DNA of 64,000 nt from DATBHM01 sp963772375. GTDB taxonomy: Bacteria; Actinomycetota; UBA4738; JACQTL01. Location of the stretch: assembly GCA_963772375.1 (NCBI GenBank), contig CAVYXG010000001.1:434001-498000 (forward strand), given 5' to 3'. The notes beneath the pieces are model-generated. The model saw only the letters and a program-made list of their open reading frames with translations. It did not search any database and was not told the origin of the DNA. Position numbers and translations under genes: made by a program. Shown here in pieces: positions 41,784 through 48,234 of this stretch. Each line of letters begins with the position of its first letter. The first letter of the stretch is position 1.

Positions 41784-42110
41784 ATGGCATTCCGCAAGCG
41801 CATCGACCTCGACGCCGCACGTGAGCGTCGTCAACGTCTCGGCGTCCGTGCCGGCCGGGTTCCCCGGGACCGTCTGGTCGAGCACCGCTGTCGGGAGTGC
41901 CGCCGGATGCTCGGACGCTTCCTCGTGGTTTGGACCGACCGGGGACCAGCCCCGATGCCGGTCGACTGGCAGCTCGCGGGTGGGAGCAAGGTTCGCATCA
42001 CTGTCGAGCGGCACGACGGGATGGCCTATATACGGGTCGACTGCAGGTGCGATCGGGACGACGAACTGATCCCGCTCGCCGACTACGACCCCGACTCGGC
42101 CTCGATCTGA
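41784..42110 (+). CDS. Small zinc-binding-type protein, only plus-strand gene of the element
   Basis: 108 residues from ATG 41784 with a leaderless promoter arrangement and no Shine-Dalgarno site. Basic N-terminus, then HRCRECRRMLGRFLVV and, near the end, VDCRCDRDDEL, giving two Cys pairs in a zinc-ribbon-like layout. Its last 28 nt overlap the convergent recombinase gene. The function is unknown; position and orientation suggest a control or anti-host role, which is speculation. Confidence 0.68.
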   Translation: MAFRKRIDLDAARERRQRLGVRAGRVPRDRLVEHRCRECRRMLGRFLVVWTDRGPAPMPVDWQLAGGSKVRITVERHDGMAYIRVDCRCDRDDELIPLADYDPDSASI

Positions 42111-43417
42111 ACCCGATACGTCAGCCGGACCCGCGAGAGGTCCACCTTCCCGTTCCCCGTGGCCTTCTGCACCGTCACGTTCTCGAGCACGGCCCGGACC
42201 ACCTTGCGCTTCGTGATGACGTCTAGGGTCGGCCAGCGCTCCGACAGGTTCCGGGCCAACTCCAGCGGGATCGGGTCGACGCCCCTCGACCGCTCGGCCT
42301 TCTGCGCCTTCGCAAGTTGCTCGACCAGGGCCGCATTGTTCCGCTGGAACCGCTCTGCCGTGATCTGCCCCTTCGTCAGCATGTCGTCCAAGAGGTCGAT
42401 CCGGGCCTCGATCTCCGACACCTTCCGGGGCTTGGCCCCCGCCCGCTGCCGGCGCTTGATCGCTGCGGTCAGGCGCCCAACGTCGATCGCCGCGATGACC
42501 TCCTCGGTCACGTACTGATCGAGCCAGGGTCCCGCGATGTGGACGTGGCCGGCGGTGGGACAGGCGTAGGAGTACCAGCGGCCATTCCGCCCCGCCCTCG
42601 TGCTCGATCGGGTCATGGATCCCCCGCACTCCCCACACTTCGCGAGCCCGCCGAGGAGGCTCTGCTTCGACGTCGGCACCCGCTCCCAGTGCCGATCCCG
42701 GAGGGCCACCACGAGCCGCGCCCGTAGGTCGTCCGGTAGCGCCTCCTGCACCCGCTCCGAGCGCAGCATCTTCGACAACGGACCGGCTGCCGAGAATCCG
42801 AGGTCGCTCGCGATGGCCTGGAGTGTGTCGCCCCGGACGTACCGCTCCGCGGCCTTCGTCAACACCTTCTGCTGCTTCGGATCCTCCACCAGGACCTTGT
42901 TCTCGACGCGCCACCCGAACGGCGGACGGGACGTGTAGTGGCCGAGCTCGCGGACGTGGCGCAGTCCTGCGCGAGTCCGCTCGCTCATCCGCTTCGACTC
43001 CTGACGGGCGAGCAACATGGTCAGCCCGTAGCGGAACTCACCGTCCGCAGTCGTCCAGTCCACGTCGCCCGAGTCGGTGGTGACGATCCGCACCCCGGCC
43101 CTGCTCCAGTCCTCGGCGATCTGCCCAGCCTCGACAATCGTCCCGCGGGACAGCCTGTCGAGCCTCCACACGACCACGATCTGGCACTCGGCGAGCCGGT
43201 CGGTCATCGCCGCGAACCCGGGGCGGCGCTTCCCGTTGTAGGCCGACTCGAGGTCCGCGAAGACCTCCACCAAGTCCCAGCCCTCGGACTCCGCCTTGCG
43301 CCGGATCGCGGCCTCCTGACGCTGTGGTGACGTGCTGTCGCTGTCGTCGTGGGAAAGCCGCGTATACCCGAACGCCCGAACTCGGGTCTTGGCCTCCGGC
43401 TTGACTCGCGTGGCCAC
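42083..43417 (-). CDS. Large serine recombinase (integrase)
   Basis: 444 residues from GTG 43417, with GGAGG 5 nt upstream. The resolvase domain begins AFGYTRLSHDDSDSTSPQRQEAAIRR, catalytic Ser22 in the TRLS motif, and includes VVWRLDRLSRG. A recombinase domain (HYTSRPPFGWRV...) precedes the zinc-ribbon region CGECGGSMTRSS...YACP. A coiled-coil segment (KPRKVSEIEARIDLLDDMLTKGQITAERFQRNNAAL) closes it. It is at the short end of the family. Large serine integrases insert DNA at attB/attP unidirectionally without a long homology core. Confidence 0.95.
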   Translation of the reverse strand: MATRVKPEAKTRVRAFGYTRLSHDDSDSTSPQRQEAAIRRKAESEGWDLVEVFADLESAYNGKRRPGFAAMTDRLAECQIVVVWRLDRLSRGTIVEAGQIAEDWSRAGVRIVTTDSGDVDWTTADGEFRYGLTMLLARQESKRMSERTRAGLRHVRELGHYTSRPPFGWRVENKVLVEDPKQQKVLTKAAERYVRGDTLQAIASDLGFSAAGPLSKMLRSERVQEALPDDLRARLVVALRDRHWERVPTSKQSLLGGLAKCGECGGSMTRSSTRAGRNGRWYSYACPTAGHVHIAGPWLDQYVTEEVIAAIDVGRLTAAIKRRQRAGAKPRKVSEIEARIDLLDDMLTKGQITAERFQRNNAALVEQLAKAQKAERSRGVDPIPLELARNLSERWPTLDVITKRKVVRAVLENVTVQKATGNGKVDLSRVRLTYRVQIEAESGS

Positions 43418-43600
43418 CTACCTCGCCTCCGCCTTCGCCTGAAGCGCCCGACTCCATGCCTTGGTGGCCTCGCGTCCGTCGATACCTGCGCGGTAGCACT
43501 TCCCCGCGAGGTCGGTGACTCCCGTCGCGACTATCTCGGTGGTGCCCTCGCTGACGATGATGACCCGGCGTCCGTCCCGGTCCTCGAACCTTGCTTCCAT
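43418..43600 (-). CDS. Small protein preceding the recombinase
   Basis: 60 residues from ATG 43600 (GGGAAGGAAC upstream). Its TAG stop is immediately followed by the recombinase GTG. Beta-type N-terminus (ARFEDRDGRRVIIVSEGTTEIVATGV) and a helical C-terminus with one Cys. No family recognised. Co-transcription with the recombinase from the palindromic promoter suggests a role in integration control. Confidence 0.65.
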   Translation of the reverse strand: MEARFEDRDGRRVIIVSEGTTEIVATGVTDLAGKCYRAGIDGREATKAWSRALQAKAEAR

Positions 43601-43624
43601 GTCCCTGTTCCTTCCCGCTCGGTG

Positions 43625-43665
43625 TTCGGTAGTTTACCGAAGCGGTTGGGATGGTCAATGACCAT
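43625..43665 (-). promoter_or_regulatory. Recombinase operon promoter overlapped by two palindromes
   Basis: On the minus strand TTGACC (43653-43658), 16-nt spacer, TAAACT (43631-43636). The -35 lies in ATGGTCA/TGACCAT (43651-43657 / 43659-43665) and the -10 in TTCGGTA/TACCGAA (43625-43631 / 43635-43641). Both are perfect 7-bp inverted repeats, the expected layout of operators for a repressor that silences integration genes. Confidence 0.7.
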
Positions 43666-43812
43666 GTGACGAGCTGCTTCCGGTACCCGAAAGGTGTGAG
43701 GCCCCATCCGATCAGGGAGTGAGGTGCTCGACCCTCGACATCCGTCGAGCGTCATCGCTTCGGTTCGAGCGAGATCAGCATCCGGCACGGGAGGCGAACT
43801 GAAGGAGGTCCC

Positions 43813-44502
43813 TTGAACGACTACGCGGCCGCAGATCTTGAAGACATCGACGAGGCCAGCGACGGGCGCTGTCCGTGGAGGCCCGTCCGTCACCACTTCG
43901 GTATCGCTTCGTTCGGCGTGACCACCTGGACGGGACGGAACCTCGGTGACCGAATCATCAACGAAGACGACGAGTTGGAGCGCGAGCCGGGTCACCTGCG
44001 GGCCGAGCGGCTGGAGGACGACGCGAACGAGGTCCTCTACCTCGTACATCGTGGCCGCGCACGGTTCGAGCTCGACGGCGAGCGGTTGGATGCCCCTGCC
44101 GGAACGTTCGTCTTCGTCGCGCCCGGCGTGAAACGCACGGCGTTCGCCGAGGAGGAGGGGACGACGATCGTCGCGGTCGGCGGTGTTCCGGGGAAGGCAT
44201 ACGTTCCGGTCGGCTGGGAGGTCTGGAGGCCGCTCCACCCCCTGTACGAGTCGGGCCGACACGTGGAGGTGATCGACCGCGGACGGGAGCAGATCGAGGC
44301 AACCCCCTACCCGGAGCCGCTCTACAACCTCGCCTGCTGCGAGAGCCTCACGGGGCAGACCTCCGACGCCATCGAACACCTCCGGATCGCGCTCGACCGG
44401 ACGGAGCCGTATCGCGAGCGACTTCGCTGGCTCGCTGCCAACGACTCGGACTTCGATCCGATCCGCGATGAGCCCGCCTTCCAGGAACTGATCGGCCGGT
44501 GA
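43813..44502 (+). CDS. Cupin-domain protein with C-terminal TPR-like tail
   Basis: 229 residues from TTG 43813, supported by AAGGAGG 8 nt upstream. Residues 60-125 form a cupin: EVLYLVHRGRARFELDGERLDAPAGTFVFVAPGVKRTAFAEEEGTTIVAVGG, though the usual metal His are largely missing. Residues 150-225 (YPEPLYNLACCESLTGQTSDAIEHLRIALDRTEPYRERL...) look like one or two tetratricopeptide repeats. Homologues of this cupin-TPR arrangement are common in actinobacteria; substrate unknown. First clear chromosomal gene right of the element. Confidence 0.82.
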   Translation: MNDYAAADLEDIDEASDGRCPWRPVRHHFGIASFGVTTWTGRNLGDRIINEDDELEREPGHLRAERLEDDANEVLYLVHRGRARFELDGERLDAPAGTFVFVAPGVKRTAFAEEEGTTIVAVGGVPGKAYVPVGWEVWRPLHPLYESGRHVEVIDRGREQIEATPYPEPLYNLACCESLTGQTSDAIEHLRIALDRTEPYRERLRWLAANDSDFDPIRDEPAFQELIGR

Positions 44503-44544
44503 GTGGATGGGCTCGCGGGTGCCCCGACGGACCGGGCGGGATGA

Positions 44545-45267
44545 TCAGCGATCGGGCGGACGCTCGTGGCGTCCGGGCGCGGTCCACACCAGCAGGTCGT
44601 GCGCGAAGTGGATGCGGATCGGGTCGAGCCGCCGCAGCCGGTGGACCGATTCCGAGTAGGCCAGGACGTCCCAGGCGCCGGGGACGCCCGAGTCGCCGGG
44701 GCCGGTCGACCCCTCCCACTCGGCCGCGGAGTACACGGCCTGGCCGGCCAGCACGACCGGCCCTGCCGCGGTGTCGAGCACCAGCGACTGGTGGCCTCGG
44801 GTGTGGCCGGGCGTGGCGAGCAGAACGGCGCCGGGCGCGACCTCGACCTCCTCGTCGCGGGGCAGGCCGGTGAACCGGAGCGCGTCGAACCCCACCCACT
44901 CCGCCACGGTGTAGTCGGGCTCACGGGCGAGCTCGAGCTCCGCCGCCTGGACGTACGCCGGGACGCCGGGGAACCGCGTGTTCGCCCCGCAATGGTCGAA
45001 GTGCAGGTGGGAGTTCGCGATCGCGGTCACGTCCGACATGGCGAGGCCCTGTTCGCGGAGCGCGTCGTCCATCGAACGCACGCGGGGCCGGTAGTACTCG
45101 TCGACCTCGGCGTTCCCCGTTCCCACGCCGGTGTCGAACAGCAGCACGCCGTCCGCGTGCACCACGGCGAACCCCAGGACGGGTCCGGTCGAACCGGCCA
45201 GCGGATGGCCCTCGGGGAACGACACGTCCGCCAGGTGCAACGGGATGACGCGGGGATCGTCGGCCAC
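44545..45267 (-). CDS. Metallo-beta-lactamase-fold hydrolase, AttM/lactonase-like
   Basis: 240 residues from GTG 45267. The metal-binding signature is NSHLHFDHCGAN, later LLATPGHTRGHQSLVLDT and the C-terminal HFAHD. The overall layout matches N-acyl-homoserine lactonase-like enzymes (AttM/AiiA group), which hydrolyse lactones; true substrates in this group vary widely and a quorum-quenching role is not shown. Cytoplasmic, no signal peptide. Convergent with the cupin gene. Confidence 0.82.
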   Translation of the reverse strand: MADDPRVIPLHLADVSFPEGHPLAGSTGPVLGFAVVHADGVLLFDTGVGTGNAEVDEYYRPRVRSMDDALREQGLAMSDVTAIANSHLHFDHCGANTRFPGVPAYVQAAELELAREPDYTVAEWVGFDALRFTGLPRDEEVEVAPGAVLLATPGHTRGHQSLVLDTAAGPVVLAGQAVYSAAEWEGSTGPGDSGVPGAWDVLAYSESVHRLRRLDPIRIHFAHDLLVWTAPGRHERPPDR

Positions 45268-45300
45268 GACGCGCAGGATACGGCCGGCCGATCGAACAGA

Positions 45301-45552
45301 TCAGTCCCAGAGTCGCTCGAGGTGCCAGCACTCGGCGAGGCGGTCGTGGTACAGGTCCCACACCGCGCCGCCGCGGGCCTCGACCCGCCAGTACTCGCGG
45401 TCGCGGCCGTCGTCCCACCACCGGCCCTCGATCCGCCACCGTCCGATGACGTCGACGACCTCGTAGCGCCGGCCCCGCCACCGGAACGCGGCCGGCACCC
45501 CGCCGTCCGATTCCACGTCGACCCGGATCTCGTCGTCGTAGCGCTTCGCCAT
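45301..45552 (-). CDS. DUF6504 family protein
   Basis: 83 residues from ATG 45552. The sequence DEIRVDVESDGGVPAAFRWRGRRYEVVDVIGRWRIEGRWWDDGRDREYWRV is typical of DUF6504, a small beta-rich family usually encoded next to Y-family polymerases and dnaE2 in actinobacterial mutagenesis operons. The LexA box at 45595-45610 lies 43 nt upstream of the start, so it is probably SOS-induced. Confidence 0.85.
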   Translation of the reverse strand: MAKRYDDEIRVDVESDGGVPAAFRWRGRRYEVVDVIGRWRIEGRWWDDGRDREYWRVEARGGAVWDLYHDRLAECWHLERLWD

Positions 45553-45594
45553 GGGGCCTGCCCTCCCCATCTCGTTCTGCTCGCTCGACCCGAT

Positions 45595-45610
45595 CCGAAC
45601 GTATGTTCGA
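45595..45610. promoter_or_regulatory. LexA (SOS) box between DUF6504 and udgX
   Basis: CCGAAC-GTAT-GTTCGA matches the actinobacterial LexA consensus TCGAAC-N4-GTTCGA at all positions except the first. It sits between divergent start codons (45552 and 45694) and could repress both genes. Confidence 0.8.
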
Positions 45611-45693
45611 TTCGGGGAAGCGACGGTACTCCCCGCCTCCACCGGTGTCAAGCGGTGTATCGGATGCGGGCCGGGCGGGTACGTCCGGGGGTG

Positions 45694-46338
45694 ATGGCGG
45701 AGCGAAACAGCGACGAGCCGACGGCGGCGCCGTTCCTCCCGGGGCGGCGGACCATCGCGGCCATGCGCGAGGCGGCCCAGGGCTGCCGCGGCTGCGGCCT
45801 GTACCGCAACGCCACGCAGGCCGTGTTCGGCGAGGGCAGGACGCGTGCGGTGGTCATGATGGTCGGCGAGCAGCCGGGCGACGCCGAGGACCGCAAGGGC
45901 CGACCATTCGTGGGTCCGGCCGGCCGACTGCTGGACCGCGCGCTGGTGGAGGCCGGGATCGACCGCGGCGCGGTGTACCTGACCAACGCCGTGAAGCACT
46001 TCAAGTGGACGCCGCGGGGGAAGCGGCGCATCCACAAGAACCCCGCGGCCGAAGAGATCCGGGCGTGTCGCCCGTGGCTCGACGCGGAGATCGACGCCGT
46101 CCGGCCGAAGGTGATCGTCGCACTCGGGGCGATCGCGGCCAGGGCCATCGTCGGGCCGGGGTTCCGCGTGACCGAGCAACGCGGTCGGGTCGTCGAGACA
46201 CCGCTGTCCGCCGTCGTCACGGCGACCGTGCACCCCTCGTCGATCATCCGGGGCCCCGACGACGCCCGCGACGCGGCCTACGCGGCGTTCGTCCGCGACC
46301 TGCGGACGGTCGCCGGCCTGGTCGAGCGGGCGGCCTGA
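45694..46338 (+). CDS. udgX: UdgX-type uracil-DNA glycosylase
   Basis: 214 residues from ATG 45694. Family-4-like features are CRGCGLY (Cys31, Cys34) for the iron-sulfur cluster, RACRPWL with a third Cys, motif A GEQPGDAEDRKGRPFVGPAGRLL, and TVHPSSIIRG. The loop KHFKWTPRGKRRIHK, with His114, is the UdgX hallmark. In mycobacterial UdgX the equivalent His forms a covalent bond with the abasic site after removing uracil. The protein would bind uracil-containing DNA very tightly. The upstream LexA box suggests damage regulation. Confidence 0.92.
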   Translation: MAERNSDEPTAAPFLPGRRTIAAMREAAQGCRGCGLYRNATQAVFGEGRTRAVVMMVGEQPGDAEDRKGRPFVGPAGRLLDRALVEAGIDRGAVYLTNAVKHFKWTPRGKRRIHKNPAAEEIRACRPWLDAEIDAVRPKVIVALGAIAARAIVGPGFRVTEQRGRVVETPLSAVVTATVHPSSIIRGPDDARDAAYAAFVRDLRTVAGLVERAA

Positions 46339-46348
46339 TCGAACCCGC

Positions 46349-47215
46349 TCACCCCCTGCCGGCGCTCCCCCGGATCATCCGTGCGAGCTCCCGGTAGTCG
46401 GATGCGCGGGCCAGCCGCCGGCCCCGGGCCCGCAGCGCCGCGACGTCGCCGGCGGTCGGCCATGTGAAGTACGAGCGACCCGTGAGGTCCTGCTCGCGCG
46501 CGTCGTCGAGCGTCCCCGGCATGCCGGCGATCGCCGCGACGAGCTCCTCCCCACCCGCGCGCGCCAGGCGGAGCTGCAACCCGAGCGAGGTGTCGTCCGG
46601 GCGGATCTCGACCTCCCGCTGGCGGAGGATCGGGCCCACGTCGAGCTCCGGCGCCATCACGTGCACGGTGAGACCGGTTCGCTCCTCGCCGTTTCGCAGG
46701 ACCCAGAAGTACGGCGCGATACCCGCGTACCGTGGCAGCAGCGCCCAGTGGATGTTCAGGGCGGCCATCGCCGGGGTGCGAAGGAGGTCCTCGTCGAGGC
46801 GCTGGGGCGTCGAGACCGACAGCAGGACGTCGGGCCGGGCCCGGCGGAGGAACTCCCGCACCCGCCCATCGTTCGCGTTCTCGACGGAGATCGACGGCGT
46901 GCCGGACCGGGCGGCCAGGCGGTCGAGGAAGGCGGCCCGGCCGCTCGCGAGCGCGATCCCCTCCGGCACGATCAGCGTCCCGAGCTTGTGGCCGGCGTAC
47001 CGCGCCCCGGTCCTCCTGCCGATCCGCCACAGCCTGCCGGCCCGGCCGCCATTCCCCGGCGGGACCCTGACGAGGACGGCGGCGACCATCCGCACGTCGG
47101 GCGAGGCGAACAGCGGCCGCAGCATCAGCGTCGAGAACGCGTTTCCGTTCGACACGACCGCCACGCGGACGGGGCCCGTCGCCTCGGCCACGGACGCCCT
47201 CGAGGTGCCGGTCAT
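46349..47215 (-). CDS. Formyltransferase-domain protein in glycan locus
   Basis: 288 residues from ATG 47215, ATGA overlap with the WecA-like gene. The formyl-transferase N domain has VAVVSNGNAFSTLMLRPL, PDVLLSVSTPQRLDEDLL and the catalytic region LNIHWALLPRYAGIAPYFWVLRNGEERTGLTVHVM, with Asn-x-His and a later Asp (PELDVGPIL). The fold uses 10-formyl-THF, as in Fmt and sugar N-formyltransferases. Context favours formylation of an amino-sugar nucleotide for surface polysaccharide rather than tRNA modification. No Fmt C-terminal domain is seen. Confidence 0.8.
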   Translation of the reverse strand: MTGTSRASVAEATGPVRVAVVSNGNAFSTLMLRPLFASPDVRMVAAVLVRVPPGNGGRAGRLWRIGRRTGARYAGHKLGTLIVPEGIALASGRAAFLDRLAARSGTPSISVENANDGRVREFLRRARPDVLLSVSTPQRLDEDLLRTPAMAALNIHWALLPRYAGIAPYFWVLRNGEERTGLTVHVMAPELDVGPILRQREVEIRPDDTSLGLQLRLARAGGEELVAAIAGMPGTLDDAREQDLTGRSYFTWPTAGDVAALRARGRRLARASDYRELARMIRGSAGRG

Positions 47216-48234
47216 CGCACGCGCGCCGGACGTTGGGAGGTCACGAAGCCGAACCCGAGCAGCGCGGCGATCGCCGCAGCCCACACGACGCCCTCCACGG
47301 CGACCGCCGCCGCGCTCGACAGCTGTGCGGCCACCACACCGGCCGCCACGAAGACGGCCTGAGCCCCGAGGCAGATCCCGAGCGTCCCCCACACGGAACG
47401 ACCCCGAGCCTGCAGCTGGTCGTACAGATGGCTCCGGTCGCCATGGGACATCGGCACCCGGCCGATGGCCCGTCGCAGGATCGAAAGCACGAGGTCGAGC
47501 AGGAACACCCCGAGGCACCCGGCGGCCCCGGCCAGCTCCGGCACCTTCTGCCCGGTCTCGAGCACCGCCACCGCCAGCGCGGCGCCGACGAGGTACGCGC
47601 CGTTGTCCCCCAGGAACAGCCGGGCCGGCGGGAGGTTGTGGGCCAGGAAGCCGGCAGCGCCGGCCGCCACGCACACGGCGATGAGACCCGGGCGGTCCCT
47701 GGTCGCCGCGACGAGCGCGATCCCCACGGCGCTCGCCACCGCGAGGGTCCCGGCGAGACCATCCATCCCGTCCACCATGTTCACCGCGTTCAGGGCGGCC
47801 GCGTACAGGACGACCACGCCGCCGACCGCCAGGACGTCGCCCGGCAGCGCCGCGCGGATCCCCGCCACCGCCAGCGCGACACCCAGCCCCACCTGCACCA
47901 GGAGCCGCAGGGGCGGCGGCACGCCCACCGCGTCGTCAACCAACCCGAGGGCGGCCGGACCGAACAGCGCGAGCGTCACACCGGCCGCCACCGGCCACCC
48001 TCGCACCCCGAGGCCCGCCGCGATCCCGCCGGCCACCGCGATCCCGCCGAGGTACGGGACGGCCCGCTCGTGGGGCTTCAACCGGGCGTCCGGTTCGTCC
48101 ATCGCCCCGAGACGGCGGCCGACGACCCGCATCGCGCCGCCCACCAGGAGCGCCGTCGCGAACGCCACCGCCACCGGCAGCCACGTCGCCCGGACGGCGG
48201 GCCGGGCGACCGCCAGGACGTCCGCCCCGCTCAC
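47212..48234 (-). CDS. WecA/MraY-type undecaprenyl-phosphate sugar-1-phosphate transferase
   Basis: 340 residues with about ten membrane spans. Motifs are KPHERAVPYLGGIAV, ALGLVDDAVGVPPPLRLLVQ with the catalytic Asp pair, NAVNMVDGMDGLAG, FLGDNGAYLVGAALA and the C-terminal loop RVPMSHGDRSHLYDQL. It attaches the first sugar phosphate (often GlcNAc-1-P) to undecaprenyl phosphate to begin a glycan. GTGA overlap with the GT4 gene before it indicates one operon. Confidence 0.9.
   Translation of the reverse strand: MSGADVLAVARPAVRATWLPVAVAFATALLVGGAMRVVGRRLGAMDEPDARLKPHERAVPYLGGIAVAGGIAAGLGVRGWPVAAGVTLALFGPAALGLVDDAVGVPPPLRLLVQVGLGVALAVAGIRAALPGDVLAVGGVVVLYAAALNAVNMVDGMDGLAGTLAVASAVGIALVAATRDRPGLIAVCVAAGAAGFLAHNLPPARLFLGDNGAYLVGAALAVAVLETGQKVPELAGAAGCLGVFLLDLVLSILRRAIGRVPMSHGDRSHLYDQLQARGRSVWGTLGICLGAQAVFVAAGVVAAQLSSAAAVAVEGVVWAAAIAALLGFGFVTSQRPARVR

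Larger units (their letters stand above)
36066..43700. mobile_element. Integrated phage-satellite-like element
   Basis: The left end is the abrupt break in tRNA-Arg; the right end is not precisely defined and lies beyond the recombinase promoter, between about 43,666 and 43,800. Contents, all minus strand except one: major capsid protein, small protein, P27-like small terminase, four small proteins, DUF3631 ATPase, GTGA-coupled small proteins, excisionase-like protein, a plus-strand zinc protein, serine recombinase and a short leader protein. There is no large terminase, portal, head protease, tail, lysis or clear CI-type repressor. That pattern suggests a satellite that borrows a helper phage's machinery, or a decayed prophage. 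Confidence 0.8.

Noticed and set aside
43666..43690. GCTGCTTC near the right end as a direct repeat of the tRNA break
   Set aside because: Only seven or eight bases are similar and not in the correct alignment with CTGCCTTCTAAGC; too short to call attR.
43741..43790. Possible tRNA 3' half (GGTTCGAGC) right of the element
   Set aside because: The flanking bases cannot form a T-stem, and no acceptor strand complementary to GCGCCGG follows.
44545..45267. Metallo-beta-lactamase-fold gene as an antibiotic resistance gene
   Set aside because: Motif layout and size match lactonase-like hydrolases, not class B beta-lactamases, and there is no signal peptide.
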